Part shown: positions 1-7,577 of the stretch, piece by piece
Numbering within the stretch: position 1 is the stretch's first letter
How the letters are laid out: every line of letters begins with the position of its first letter
Assembly (NCBI GenBank): GCA_001458075.1
Contig: LN899469.1
Location: forward strand, 434,001 to 498,000
Reading direction: 5' to 3'
Length of the DNA: 64,000 bases
DNA from: Idiomarinaceae bacterium HL-53
GTDB lineage: Bacteria > Pseudomonadota > Gammaproteobacteria > Enterobacterales > Alteromonadaceae
The notes under the pieces: generated by a model
What the model was told of the DNA's origin: nothing
Database searches by the model: none
What the model saw: only the letters and a program-made list of their open reading frames with translations
Made by a program: the position numbers and the translations under genes

Positions 1-1
1 A

Positions 2-88
2 GTGAGTCAGTGGTTCGGAGAATTTGCCACTCAATGTTTGCAAGAGAGCCGAAAACTCCTGCTCAAGGCAGGAGATGATCGGGTTTAA
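2..88 (+). CDS. possible C-terminal end of an upstream gene (partial)
   Basis: An open frame runs from the left edge to a TAA at 86-88. Its last 28 residues (containing WFGEFATQ and ESRKLLLKAG) have a composition typical of a helical protein end rather than random translation. The gene's start and identity lie outside the window, so no function can be given. It would be island cargo transcribed in the same direction as the restriction-modification genes. The stretch is short and could be an open frame by chance. Confidence 0.3.
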   Translation: MSQWFGEFATQCLQESRKLLLKAGDDRV

Positions 89-422
89 ATCTCAAACTAT
101 CGGGGCTAAAAAGGCAAAGTGCCCCTGGGGACGTAAAGATGTCGTGTGTGTGTGACAAGTCGCTTTTCGAGCTATAAAAATAAAGCTTCAATAAGTCCAC
201 GGTAAGCAACCCTCCCCAAAAAAACGCTGAATGACGTCACTTAAACCTTGTTTAGTAAAAATAGGTGTAAATCTGATGGCAAATCTTTACAGTCAATAAG
301 GTGTCACTAACTACTTTTTTACCCAACGATAACATATTTTCGCGATCTGAAATCAAACCCAGATCCTTGTGATAGGATAAGCCTGTCATCAATTACGGAC
401 GAAAATCCATAAGGAACATAAC
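89..422. other. gene-free stretch upstream of the restriction endonuclease
   Basis: No credible reading frame is seen here. The stretch becomes AT-rich toward its right end and presumably holds the promoter of the restriction gene, but I could not fix a convincing -35/-10 pair. At 281-291 it contains the string aaatctttaca, which resembles the repeats at the other end of the recombinase operon (12,389 and 12,502). With a single 10-11 base match this may be chance. Confidence 0.4.
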
Positions 423-1157
423 ATGTCATATTTGGCGTATATAAGTGATGAAAATTTTGAAGAGCTCGTTGCGAACATTCTGACGATAGGTCTTGGGCGG
501 AAGCACTCTGTTGAGCAGGATTTCGAGAGAAACGTCATAGACCCATTTGCCACCATCTTTGATGCGGCAATATCAGGCTTTCACCATGAAACTTGGAAAG
601 AGTCTGAAATGATTCGGCAATGCCAGAAGACCCTTACAAATCACATAGGTGCTTTACATCAAAAGGTATTAGGCAGTGTTGACGGGTGGGAAGATCTATA
701 CGTTGGTGGCGAAGTTGATTTGAAATCAGATCAACATCAAGTCATCGCTGAGATTAAGAATAAGCACAACACGCTTACAGGGGGGCGATTAGCCGATGAG
801 CACCAGTCCCTATTGAATAAAGTGAGTAAAAAGTCCAGTACATATTATGGTTATACAGCGTACTTTGTGACCATAATTCCGAAAACACCTGCGCGTTTTA
901 ATATTCCTTTCACACCCTCAGATAGAAGTACCGGCGCTAAAGTGGCAGCGCATGACCATGTTAGAGTTATTGACGGTGCAAGCTTTTATGAGCTCGTAAC
1001 GGGTCGTCCACATGCATTGCAAGAGTTCTATCAAGCACTACCCGTTGTCATTGAGCACCTTATGCAAACGAGATTTGACAAGGAAAATTTCACGATTCCT
1101 GACAAGGACGCTTTCGCAGCATATTTTACGACGGCGTTTGGTCAGTCATGCACTTAG
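423..1157 (+). CDS. Eco47II-family type II restriction endonuclease
   Basis: This 244-residue protein resembles the Eco47II/Sau96I-type restriction endonucleases, which cut GGNCC-type sites and partner a C5-cytosine methyltransferase. A PD-(D/E)xK-like active site is visible: Glu97-Val-Asp99, then Glu110-Ile-Lys112 in AEIKNKHNT. The ATG at 423 follows the ribosome binding site AAGGA (411-415) by 7 bases. The partner methyltransferase begins 158 bp downstream on the same strand, and a 9-bp stem-loop lies just after the stop. Full length for the family, with no frameshift. The endonuclease gene comes first, so its timing relative to methylation must be controlled; the repeats between the two genes may matter for this. 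Family assignment is from residue pattern and the partner; exact specificity is inferred. Confidence 0.8.
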   Translation: MSYLAYISDENFEELVANILTIGLGRKHSVEQDFERNVIDPFATIFDAAISGFHHETWKESEMIRQCQKTLTNHIGALHQKVLGSVDGWEDLYVGGEVDLKSDQHQVIAEIKNKHNTLTGGRLADEHQSLLNKVSKKSSTYYGYTAYFVTIIPKTPARFNIPFTPSDRSTGAKVAAHDHVRVIDGASFYELVTGRPHALQEFYQALPVVIEHLMQTRFDKENFTIPDKDAFAAYFTTAFGQSCT

Positions 1158-1165
1158 ACAGGACG

Positions 1166-1193
1166 GCCGAATACCTATTTTGAAGTATTCGGC
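1166..1193 (+). terminator. stem-loop after the restriction gene
   Basis: A perfect 9-bp inverted repeat (gccgaatac at 1166-1174, gtattcggc at 1185-1193) with a 10-nt loop starts 8 bases after the endonuclease stop codon. No T-run follows, so it is not a canonical intrinsic terminator. It may stabilise or partly terminate the endonuclease transcript and so separate its expression from that of the methyltransferase. The right arm touches the first operator-like repeat. Confidence 0.45.
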
Positions 1194-1296
1194 ACGATCA
1201 ACGTTTACCGATATTGAAAATAATTCAAATAACCATGATCAACGTTTGACGAAACTACTGTGTATATATATAGTAGTAACCATGATCAATGTTTAC
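1193..1296 (+). promoter_or_regulatory. three direct repeats before the methyltransferase, putative operators
   Basis: Three copies of a 13-17 bp element lie between the endonuclease and methyltransferase genes: 1193-1210 (cacgatcaacgtttaccg), 1234-1250 (catgatcaacgtttgac) and 1281-1296 (catgatcaatgtttac). The shared core is gatcaaYgttt, and copies are 41 and 47 bp apart. The last copy ends 19 bases before the methyltransferase ATG. The methyltransferase carries a MerR-type DNA-binding domain at its N-terminus, so these are natural candidate sites for self-regulation. The repeats are seen directly; binding is inferred. Confidence 0.6.
1254..1277 (+). promoter_or_regulatory. AT-rich imperfect palindrome at the methyltransferase promoter
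   Basis: A 24-bp imperfect dyad (20 of 24 positions symmetric; arms actact and agtagt around alternating TA) sits between the second and third direct repeats. Its TATATA centre could serve as the -10 element of the methyltransferase promoter, so it may be both promoter and operator. Confidence 0.4.
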
Positions 1297-1315
1297 TACT
1301 ACCTAAGGACTCGTT

Positions 1316-2593
1316 ATGAAAACATCAGGTAAAGACAAGGAATTCTTCACCATCGCTCAAGTAGCTGACATTCTTGGGCTTTCTAAAGAAACGTTGAGGC
1401 GATGGGAAGCATCAGGGAAACTCATTCCAGAGCGTGACGAGGGTAACAACTATCGTCTGTATTCGCGTGAACAAATTGAAACGTTTGAGCCAGCTCAACA
1501 GTTATTCAGCAGTAATTGGGGAGAGGAGCTACAAACTACTCCACACAAGAGTTATTCAACTGTCGAGCTCTTTGCTGGAGCGGGGGGGTTGGCACTCGGG
1601 TTTGAAGAAGCAGGTCTTAACACAGTCCTTCTTAATGAGCTCGACAAGCATGCATGTGCGACTTTAAAAAAGAACAGACCGGAATGGAGTGTGGCGGAAG
1701 GTGATATCTCCAAAATCGATTTTACGCACCTACGCGATGAGATTGATGTTCTATCGGGAGGCTTCCCATGCCAAGCATTCTCCTATGCTGGTAAAAAAGC
1801 AGGCTTTGAAGATGCAAGAGGCACGTTGTTTTTTGAGTTCGCCAGAGCAGTTAAAGAAATAAATCCAAAGATTATTGTTGCTGAAAATGTTAGAGGGCTT
1901 CTTAAACACGACGATGGGAAAACTCTTGAAACGATTAAGTCAATAATCGATGAGATCGGATATGATATTCTTGGATGTCGTGTGCTGAAAGCCGTATTTT
2001 ATAAGGTACCGCAAAAACGCGAGCGCTTAATAATTGTCGCGGTTCGCAAAGATTTGAACCAAGACTTAGATTTCCAATGGCCATCACCGTTTCACCGAAT
2101 TTTGACCATGAAAGACGCACTTAAAGAGGGTGAACTGTATAACAGTAATGTCCCACCTTCTGAGGGGCAAAAGTATCCTGCTTACAAGCAGGACGTACTT
2201 TCAATGGTTCCTCCTGGTGGTTACTGGCGTGATTTACCAGTTGAAGTGCAAAAAGACTACATGAAAGGAAGCTTCCACTTAGGTGGTGGAAAAACAGGTA
2301 TGGCTAGACGTCTCAGCTGGGATGAGCCTAGCCTAACCCTCACATGTGCTCCGGCCCAAAAGCAGACAGAGCGCTGTCATCCCGAGGAAACGAGACCTCT
2401 TACAGTTCGTGAGTACGCTCGTATTCAGACATTTCCGGATTCATGGGAGTTTGCCGGCCCTCTCACGGCCAAATACAAGCAGATTGGAAATGCGGTTCCC
2501 GTAAATCTTGCTGCTGCGGTCGGGAGATCAGTAGTTAGATTGCTGAATCAAATAGAATCAGCGGATGAACTCCCTATAGCCGTTGGTCAATAG
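1316..2593 (+). CDS. C5-cytosine DNA methyltransferase with N-terminal MerR-type HTH
   Basis: This 425-residue protein methylates cytosine at carbon 5 and protects host DNA from the adjacent endonuclease. Residues 10-57 form a MerR-like winged helix-turn-helix (FTIAQVADILGLSKETLRRW). The catalytic part follows in the usual order: motif I FAGAGGLALGF near 86, motif IV GGFPCQ with catalytic Cys152, motif VI ENVRGL at 190, motif VIII QKRERL at 233, motif IX around 365-380 and motif X GNAVPVNLAAAVG near 397. The target-recognition segment (PPGGYWRDLP, then GGGKTGMARRLSWDEPSLTL) resembles enzymes of the GGWCC/GGNCC group such as M.SinI. The ATG at 1316 has a TAAGGA ribosome binding site at 1304-1309. 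The fused regulator domain and the upstream repeats suggest autoregulation. Confidence 0.9.
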   Translation: MKTSGKDKEFFTIAQVADILGLSKETLRRWEASGKLIPERDEGNNYRLYSREQIETFEPAQQLFSSNWGEELQTTPHKSYSTVELFAGAGGLALGFEEAGLNTVLLNELDKHACATLKKNRPEWSVAEGDISKIDFTHLRDEIDVLSGGFPCQAFSYAGKKAGFEDARGTLFFEFARAVKEINPKIIVAENVRGLLKHDDGKTLETIKSIIDEIGYDILGCRVLKAVFYKVPQKRERLIIVAVRKDLNQDLDFQWPSPFHRILTMKDALKEGELYNSNVPPSEGQKYPAYKQDVLSMVPPGGYWRDLPVEVQKDYMKGSFHLGGGKTGMARRLSWDEPSLTLTCAPAQKQTERCHPEETRPLTVREYARIQTFPDSWEFAGPLTAKYKQIGNAVPVNLAAAVGRSVVRLLNQIESADELPIAVGQ

Positions 2594-2610
2594 TGCAATG
2601 ACACGGGTTA

Positions 2611-2644
2611 GCCCTAACTGTTCAAACTTACAGTTAGGGCTTTT
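2611..2644 (+). terminator. intrinsic terminator of the methyltransferase gene
   Basis: A perfect 11-bp stem (2611-2621 with 2630-2640) closes an 8-nt loop and is followed by TTTT at 2641-2644, 17 bases after the methyltransferase stop. It ends the restriction-modification unit on the plus strand. Confidence 0.85.
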
Positions 2645-2654
2645 GTGGTGTATG

Positions 2655-2915
2655 CTACAGATCATTGCAAACGTGGCTCTTTGACCAACCCACTTGAACG
2701 CTTAAATGGCTTTTCGCGACCATTTTCGACTCGATCCTTTCTTTCGTCTTTTCAAGGAAAACTGTTTCCTCATAAATACGGAGACGGCTTGCCACGGAGT
2801 TGCTTTCACAAAGTTTCGTGTGCAAATCTTCAATGTGCCGTTGCAAATAAAAGATTTCTAACGCCAACTCCTCGGCAATACAAATTAACCGACTTTGTCT
2901 GATGCTTTGCCTCAT
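2655..2915 (-). CDS. small unrecognised protein, 86 aa
   Basis: I do not recognise this protein. The frame is supported by a good ribosome binding site: GAGGTGAT stands 4 bases before the ATG at 2915. The sequence is helical and rich in Glu, Lys and Arg (AEELALEIFYLQRHIEDLHTKL), suggesting a short coiled coil; no membrane segment or cysteine cluster is seen. It is convergent with the methyltransferase gene, and its end lies only about 10 bp beyond that gene's terminator. A helical DNA-binding or accessory protein of the island is possible but unproven. The opposite-strand frame over the same interval looks like a shadow. Confidence 0.5.
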   Translation of the reverse strand: MRQSIRQSRLICIAEELALEIFYLQRHIEDLHTKLCESNSVASRLRIYEETVFLEKTKERIESKMVAKSHLSVQVGWSKSHVCNDL

Positions 2916-2993
2916 AAATCACCTCGCTTTTTATGCTAAGGCGATTTTGTGGTAACTTTTGAAGTTAGTCAGGGGCCAGAAGTTGATCCACGT

Positions 2994-3770
2994 CTATTCT
3001 TTATATAAATCAATAACTTCTGACGGATCAAACTTATGCAGTCGGAGCTGTTTGTCATTTTGAAGGTAGGATTCATGCTCGATAAGATGCAGTCCTAGAA
3101 CCAAATCAGCTATTTCATGTGCAGATTCAAGCCAGCCCCAGTCTCCAATAGCGGGCTTTACTCCCTCACTTAGCTGCCCCAACTCATCACACCAACCCTT
3201 TGATTGATGACTTTCAATGAGACCCCAGACTAAATGCAGGACGGGTCGGCCGTGTCTAAACAATCGCTTTAAGTGTCCTAATCGAACATCGGGATCGGAG
3301 AGTTTCATTCCCTTTGATTCGTAGACTGTAGCGACATGACTCAAAATTTCCGAAAACGTAATTTCTTTGTTTTCGGCTTGAGTGGTATCGTTCATTCGAT
3401 ATGCATGATAGGCATAAAAGCGATCTGTAAGCCTTTTCGTACCGCCTCCAAGCTTGCTGCCTTTGCCTGTGATTGCAGAGTCAATATCTCGCCAAATTAA
3501 TAAGTTCTCCAGGCCAAAAAGCTCTATAAGCTTGGCTCTTTTAGCCAAGTCCCCATTTTGAAGACCATATTCCCGCGCAGCTCCGCTCAGCATAGCATTC
3601 TGAAAGCGTGTTCGGCGCTTAGCCTCAGTGGCTTTAGGGTATGCAATATATGCTATGAACTTGGCAGCACCCATTGGGCTCTGACTTATTGGAATCGACG
3701 ATTTGAATCTCCCTTCTCTGCGATATTTCGCAACCAATTGGAGCGCCAAACTCACATGTTCATCATCCAT
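2994..3770 (-). CDS. unrecognised cargo protein, 258 aa
   Basis: I do not recognise a family. The protein has no signal peptide and no long hydrophobic segment, so it is probably cytoplasmic. It is basic in its first half (KRRTRFQNAML, LAKRAKLIELFG), and the C-terminal half is rich in Leu, His and Trp (RPVLHLVWGLIESHQ, WGWLESAHEIADLVLGLHL). A glycine/lysine patch, GKGSKLGGGTKRL, lies near residue 105. The ATG at 3770 has only a weak ribosome binding site. The gene stands alone between the restriction-modification unit and the recombinase module, on the same strand as the recombinases, where islands of this kind carry anti-phage or accessory cargo. A defence role is therefore conceivable, but the sequence alone does not show it. 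Confidence 0.7.
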   Translation of the reverse strand: MDDEHVSLALQLVAKYRREGRFKSSIPISQSPMGAAKFIAYIAYPKATEAKRRTRFQNAMLSGAAREYGLQNGDLAKRAKLIELFGLENLLIWRDIDSAITGKGSKLGGGTKRLTDRFYAYHAYRMNDTTQAENKEITFSEILSHVATVYESKGMKLSDPDVRLGHLKRLFRHGRPVLHLVWGLIESHQSKGWCDELGQLSEGVKPAIGDWGWLESAHEIADLVLGLHLIEHESYLQNDKQLRLHKFDPSEVIDLYKE

Positions 3771-4001
3771 GATTTATATCCCAAGGTTATCAGTATCATG
3801 GGTATCATAGCATATTTGGCATGCATGACTTTTGTTATACGGCTCTTGATGTCGTCATCAAAAATCAATTAGTCATTGGCGGCTTTCCTAATCCTATTTA
3901 ATCCATATCTTACTTTCTGAATGGTGCTTCTGAATTATAGCTCACTTATAATTAAGTCTGGATTAGTTAAAGATAAACGAGATTATTTCAAGGGAGTGAG
4001 T

Positions 4002-4166
4002 ATGAGTCTTTCTGAAGAAATTAAGCAATTAGAAAGGGTGCGTGCAACGTGGGAGTGGACGTTTAGGAATGCACTTATCAGAATCCAAGAGATAAATGCT
4101 GATATAAAAAACCTGCAAAAAGCAGCTAAAGTTGAAAAGGCAATCAAACATTACAGGAACACATGA
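4002..4166 (+). CDS. small coiled-coil-like protein, 54 aa
   Basis: The start chosen is the ATG at 4002, preceded by AGGGAG with 6 bases between them. A longer in-frame version starting at 3921 lacks such a site. The 54 residues are almost wholly helical and charged (SLSEEIKQLERVRATWEW, then NADIKNLQKAAKVEKAIK), as in a short coiled coil. I do not recognise a family. A TATAAT-like box stands near 3949. It is the only plus-strand gene between the methyltransferase terminator and the recombinase module. Confidence 0.55.
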   Translation: MSLSEEIKQLERVRATWEWTFRNALIRIQEINADIKNLQKAAKVEKAIKHYRNT

Positions 4167-4177
4167 ATGGCGCGAGA

Positions 4178-4315
4178 ACGGGGTTTTGATGCAACTTTAA
4201 GGGCAAAAGACTAGGGGGTTCAGAATAAGGTTGATAGGCGCAACTGGACTCCTACTAGAGTCAAATGGTGGATTTGGGGCAGCTTTCCTGTACGGGGGTT
4301 TGCTGCAACTTTAAG
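4178..4315. repeat. pair of 24-bp near-identical direct repeats downstream of the helicase gene
   Basis: The 24 bp at 4178-4201 and at 4292-4315 match at 22 positions (core tgcaactttaag), with 114 bp between the starts. They lie in the gene-free stretch 4167-4399, beyond the 3' end of the helicase gene and so at the distal edge of the recombinase operon. No gene is visible between them. Sites for recombinase binding or a former end of the element are possible readings. Confidence 0.55.
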
Positions 4316-4399
4316 ATCTAAAAATAAATGACAAGTAACATGTCCAGAAGAAAGTTGACGAATTGCAACCCTGCACACCGCAGCGCAAGAACGTGTTCC

Positions 4400-6649
4400 T
4401 CATGAGCCTTGAGTACGTTGCCCCATCTGAATAGCTATTTTCAGTTTCCTGGATAGATCTATGCTTCTACCCCGTGAAAAGTCTTGAGCTAAAGCAGTCG
4501 TCAGCACCCTGGTGTCACCTATCACTGTTAGGGATTTTTCAGCTCGGGTGAGCGCTGTATAAAACATGGTGCGGTCTAGGTTAGGGGCGTAGTCTAAAGG
4601 CACTATTACGTTACCAAACTGAGACCCCTGACTTTTATGGATCGTTATCGCATAGGCTAACTTCAGTGCATCAATGACCTCAACAGAGATTTCTCTTTCG
4701 ATCCCGTCATCCCAGAGTATTCGACCAAAACTCGCGTACTCTGGAGCGTCTTCAGCCTCGCTTACTGGAACCATCTTCATAATCTTATAAGCTGCCACTA
4801 CCTTGCCTACGGATCCGTTCATAACATTCATGTCATATAGGTTCTTACAGCACATCACTTTGTCACCGACGCGAAATTCCGTATCCAGATACCGGTCAAA
4901 CTCTTCAATAAATATTCGAACCAGTGGGTTGTTATTTGATGATGCACAAATTTGGTTAACACCATCAGCCATTTTATTCGTAGGGCAGATGACCTGGGCG
5001 GTCTCGTAGGATTCATGGAAAAGCTGTGCTGCCAGTTTTTTTATCGCGGTGAAGCCTTTCATCGGCACATGCTGCACATCGTGGTGAGTAAGATTAGGCA
5101 TTTGGCCACACCTGACACTGTACGCGACTCCAGGTATGTTGGAGTTTTTGCCCTGACGTCTGACTTCGGTAAGTGTTACTTTAGGCACAAAATCTAAGTC
5201 AATTAGTTCGTGAAATACTAAGCCAAAGTCTACCGGTGGTAGTTGGCCGGTATCACCCAGCATAATGATCCGAGCTCGGCTCGGTATTGATTTCAACAGT
5301 CGGTACATACTTGGCAGATCTACCATCGAAGACTCATCAACAACGATTGCCAACTCCATATTTTCGTATTTTTTTGAGTCGAAAACACGAGTGAACCTAG
5401 CGATGGTGAAGGACTCATACCCAGTAGCCTCAGTCATACGCTTAGCAGCTTTACCGGCCAAGGCGAGCTGGATAGGTACGATATTCATACTCTGGAATAT
5501 ACGGTACAGCACGTCCAAAACCGTTGTTTTTCCAACCCCTGCTCCACCATTGATAATAAAAAATCGGTGTTGATAAGCTTGCATAACGGCCTCACGTTGC
5601 AAAGCCGTCAACCGGAAGCCTTTTTCTAGTTCATAGTCATGAATAATTTCTGAAAGACTTTTCTCTGTTGTATTGAGCTGGACAGGAGTCTTGGTAAGCT
5701 TGGCTAAACGGGTCGCTACAAACGACTCCATAAGGTAAGCGCCATTACTTTGGTAACGATTGTCATCCAAAAGCACATAATTTTCGCAGTCTCGGTTGTG
5801 CTCAAGTGCTTTGGTGACGAGTTCATCTGTCGTGCACAAGTCATTGTCACTAGTTTTCAGTAAGCTCCTGAGAGGCTCTGTGAGCTCGAAATGACTCGCG
5901 ACAGTGCTACCATTAGCCAAAACTTGATATAACGCCTCCTCGATAGCGGCAGAGAGCCGCACGTTGGCATCGATAGCGTAGCTCAGCTGGAAAGCCAACT
6001 GATCACATTGAGAAAAGGGTATTCCAAAGGCAAGAAGCCTATATGGATCTTCCTTAAGTTTCTGCACTGTTTCGCTCTGGTAAAACTCAGAAACGCGTAG
6101 GGAGGTCGATACTTTAAGTCCCAGTGTGTAGTTGCAGTAACGCATCGCATCAACATTGACATAGGTGCGCCAAGCTTCAACTGCTCGTTGCGCGATTACA
6201 GGGGTCAACTGTTGTTCTAACGCCTTTACATCTCCGTCACTCAGGAAGTCATAGAGGCTCTCACCGTAGAACTGCCAAAGCTTTTTAGCTTTGACAGGTC
6301 CAATTCCCTTAAATCGTGTACTGCCACCGAGGAGTTCGACAATCATGTGTCCCTTGGGGCGCAATATTTCAATTTGATTAGTTGTAACAATTAATCGCTC
6401 ATGTTTGAGTTGTAGTTGCTTTACGATCTTGGTTTTAGGGGTGATATCGAGAAGCATTCCGCGTGCAATCGTCGAAACCAAAGCAGTTTGATCAGGCTCT
6501 TCTACCCTTACGACGTAATGCTGAAGGCGATTTATTTTACGGAGGGTATACTGATCTACTTCCACCCCCATAAACACTGCACCTCCGTGGCTATGATAAG
6601 CATTTCTAGTGACCCGTAAGGTTACAGTTGAGGTGAATGTGCCTGTCAT
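4400..6649 (-). CDS. RecD2-like SF1B DNA helicase
   Basis: This 749-residue protein resembles RecD2/TraA-type 5'-3' helicases. The N-terminal half carries a helix-hairpin-helix (FKGIGPVKAKKLW, about 113-125), as in RecD2. The motor follows: Walker A GGAGVGKT at 368-375, Walker B VVDES at 436-440, motif GDTGQLPPVDFG near 465, an SH3-like MCCKNLYDMNVMNGSVG region, IHKSQGSQF and motif VI YTALTRAEKSL close to the C-terminus. Motifs are intact, so it should be an active ATPase. It is the last gene of the recombinase operon; its ATG overlaps the preceding stop by 4 bp (6646-6649), implying translational coupling. A role in processing excised or replicating element DNA is inferred from this linkage. 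Confidence 0.85.
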   Translation of the reverse strand: MTGTFTSTVTLRVTRNAYHSHGGAVFMGVEVDQYTLRKINRLQHYVVRVEEPDQTALVSTIARGMLLDITPKTKIVKQLQLKHERLIVTTNQIEILRPKGHMIVELLGGSTRFKGIGPVKAKKLWQFYGESLYDFLSDGDVKALEQQLTPVIAQRAVEAWRTYVNVDAMRYCNYTLGLKVSTSLRVSEFYQSETVQKLKEDPYRLLAFGIPFSQCDQLAFQLSYAIDANVRLSAAIEEALYQVLANGSTVASHFELTEPLRSLLKTSDNDLCTTDELVTKALEHNRDCENYVLLDDNRYQSNGAYLMESFVATRLAKLTKTPVQLNTTEKSLSEIIHDYELEKGFRLTALQREAVMQAYQHRFFIINGGAGVGKTTVLDVLYRIFQSMNIVPIQLALAGKAAKRMTEATGYESFTIARFTRVFDSKKYENMELAIVVDESSMVDLPSMYRLLKSIPSRARIIMLGDTGQLPPVDFGLVFHELIDLDFVPKVTLTEVRRQGKNSNIPGVAYSVRCGQMPNLTHHDVQHVPMKGFTAIKKLAAQLFHESYETAQVICPTNKMADGVNQICASSNNNPLVRIFIEEFDRYLDTEFRVGDKVMCCKNLYDMNVMNGSVGKVVAAYKIMKMVPVSEAEDAPEYASFGRILWDDGIEREISVEVIDALKLAYAITIHKSQGSQFGNVIVPLDYAPNLDRTMFYTALTRAEKSLTVIGDTRVLTTALAQDFSRGRSIDLSRKLKIAIQMGQRTQGS

Positions 6650-7164
6650 CGGGGATAGCGTCCAAATTGGGCTAAATGGTTCTCTCTTATGTCAGCCCGA
6701 TTGAGCGTAATCTTAGCGTCTTTCAACTCAGCCTTAAGTCCATCAACAGTAGCCGTTAACTCAGCTACCTTGAGTTGCAGATTTCTAATTTCTAAATTTT
6801 TTTCCTTGATTTTTTTGTCTGTAGAAGTGTAACGGCTAGTCTGTGGATCATTTGAAGTTCCAGACTTGTCCCTAACTTGATATGGGAGTTCCAAGATGAT
6901 TTTCCGCTGATGTAACTGTTCCGCTTTACCAAGGACGTAACGCTTTATGTGCTTGTTTTGATATAGGCTGGAGCGAGCTATCTCCAGCTCTCTGGAAACT
7001 GCAACTAAGTCGATCGACCCATTTTCAATGTAATCCAGCCAGGATTCCTCATCGAGTGTCCCCATAAACTCAGCAACTTTTACTAAGTTGGCCTTTCCAG
7101 AAGGATGCATGTTGTCCAGGTTAAAGTCCGCTAGTTCAACCTCAACATCGAAACTGCCGGTCAT
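6646..7164 (-). CDS. small helix-turn-helix/coiled-coil protein of the recombinase operon, 172 aa
   Basis: I do not recognise a named family. Residues of about 50-85 (SIDLVAVSRELEIARSSLYQ) look like a helix-turn-helix. A long charged segment follows, about residues 115-160 (KIKEKNLEIRNLQLKVAEL), with heptad-like leucine spacing typical of a coiled coil. The gene overlaps both neighbours by 4 bp (ATGA at 7161-7164 and 6646-6649), so it is translated as part of the recombinase-helicase operon. Its layout (DNA-binding head, coiled-coil tail) resembles that of the next small protein upstream and of accessory proteins such as Tn554 TnpC. It may hold recombinases or helicase at element DNA; this is inference. 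Confidence 0.75.
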   Translation of the reverse strand: MTGSFDVEVELADFNLDNMHPSGKANLVKVAEFMGTLDEESWLDYIENGSIDLVAVSRELEIARSSLYQNKHIKRYVLGKAEQLHQRKIILELPYQVRDKSGTSNDPQTSRYTSTDKKIKEKNLEIRNLQLKVAELTATVDGLKAELKDAKITLNRADIRENHLAQFGRYPR

Positions 7165-7577
7165 TTAAGTTTCCTTCTACGACTTTCGGTCTTTATTGAG
7201 TGTGGCACAGGGCTATTGAGCTGCTCGACCGTTAGGTTGGCATTAGTTGCGTTGTACATCCATCTGACGTATTTTTGGTCGTACTCTTGCAAGGTCTTTT
7301 TCAATCGCGCACATTCAGCCTGAACCTTCACGAGTTTCGTCTCTAGTTCTTCCACGCGTTTTTCAGATGTAACTATTGTCTTCGTCGTGCTATTAACTTC
7401 CTTATAAGCCTCTGCGATCGTTTCCCTCGCAGATAATGCTTGGCGCGTGAAGCCAGTAACTTCCTCCAGCTTGCCCCAAGTTACCTTGCCGTTTTTCGAA
7501 CGAGATGCCAGAAGAATTATAAGATCACATATCTCCTTCTCCCGCTCTTCATTTATGCGTGCTTGTTTCGTACTCAT
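7161..7577 (-). CDS. TnpC/GmtX-like small coiled-coil protein, 138 aa
   Basis: The first 60 residues (KNGKVTWGKLEEVTGFTRQAL) resemble a helix-turn-helix. Residues of about 70-105 (VEELETKLVKVQAECARLKK) form a likely coiled coil, and the C-terminus is basic (KTESRRRKLK). Size, order after two tyrosine recombinases and coiled-coil character match Tn554 TnpC (about 125 aa) and recall the third member of gamma-mobile-trio systems; no sequence comparison could be made. It overlaps both neighbours by ATGA tetranucleotides. I infer an accessory or orientation-control role in recombination. Confidence 0.7.
   Translation of the reverse strand: MSTKQARINEEREKEICDLIILLASRSKNGKVTWGKLEEVTGFTRQALSARETIAEAYKEVNSTTKTIVTSEKRVEELETKLVKVQAECARLKKTLQEYDQKYVRWMYNATNANLTVEQLNSPVPHSIKTESRRRKLK

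Noticed and set aside
1012..1332. 106-aa plus-strand frame across the end of the restriction gene and the operator region
   Set aside because: It overlaps the endonuclease gene in another frame and runs through the repeats; no ribosome binding site and no protein-like composition.
2645..2902. 85-aa plus-strand frame opposite the small 86-aa gene
   Set aside because: It starts right behind the methyltransferase terminator without a ribosome binding site; the minus-strand frame has a good one and a helical composition.
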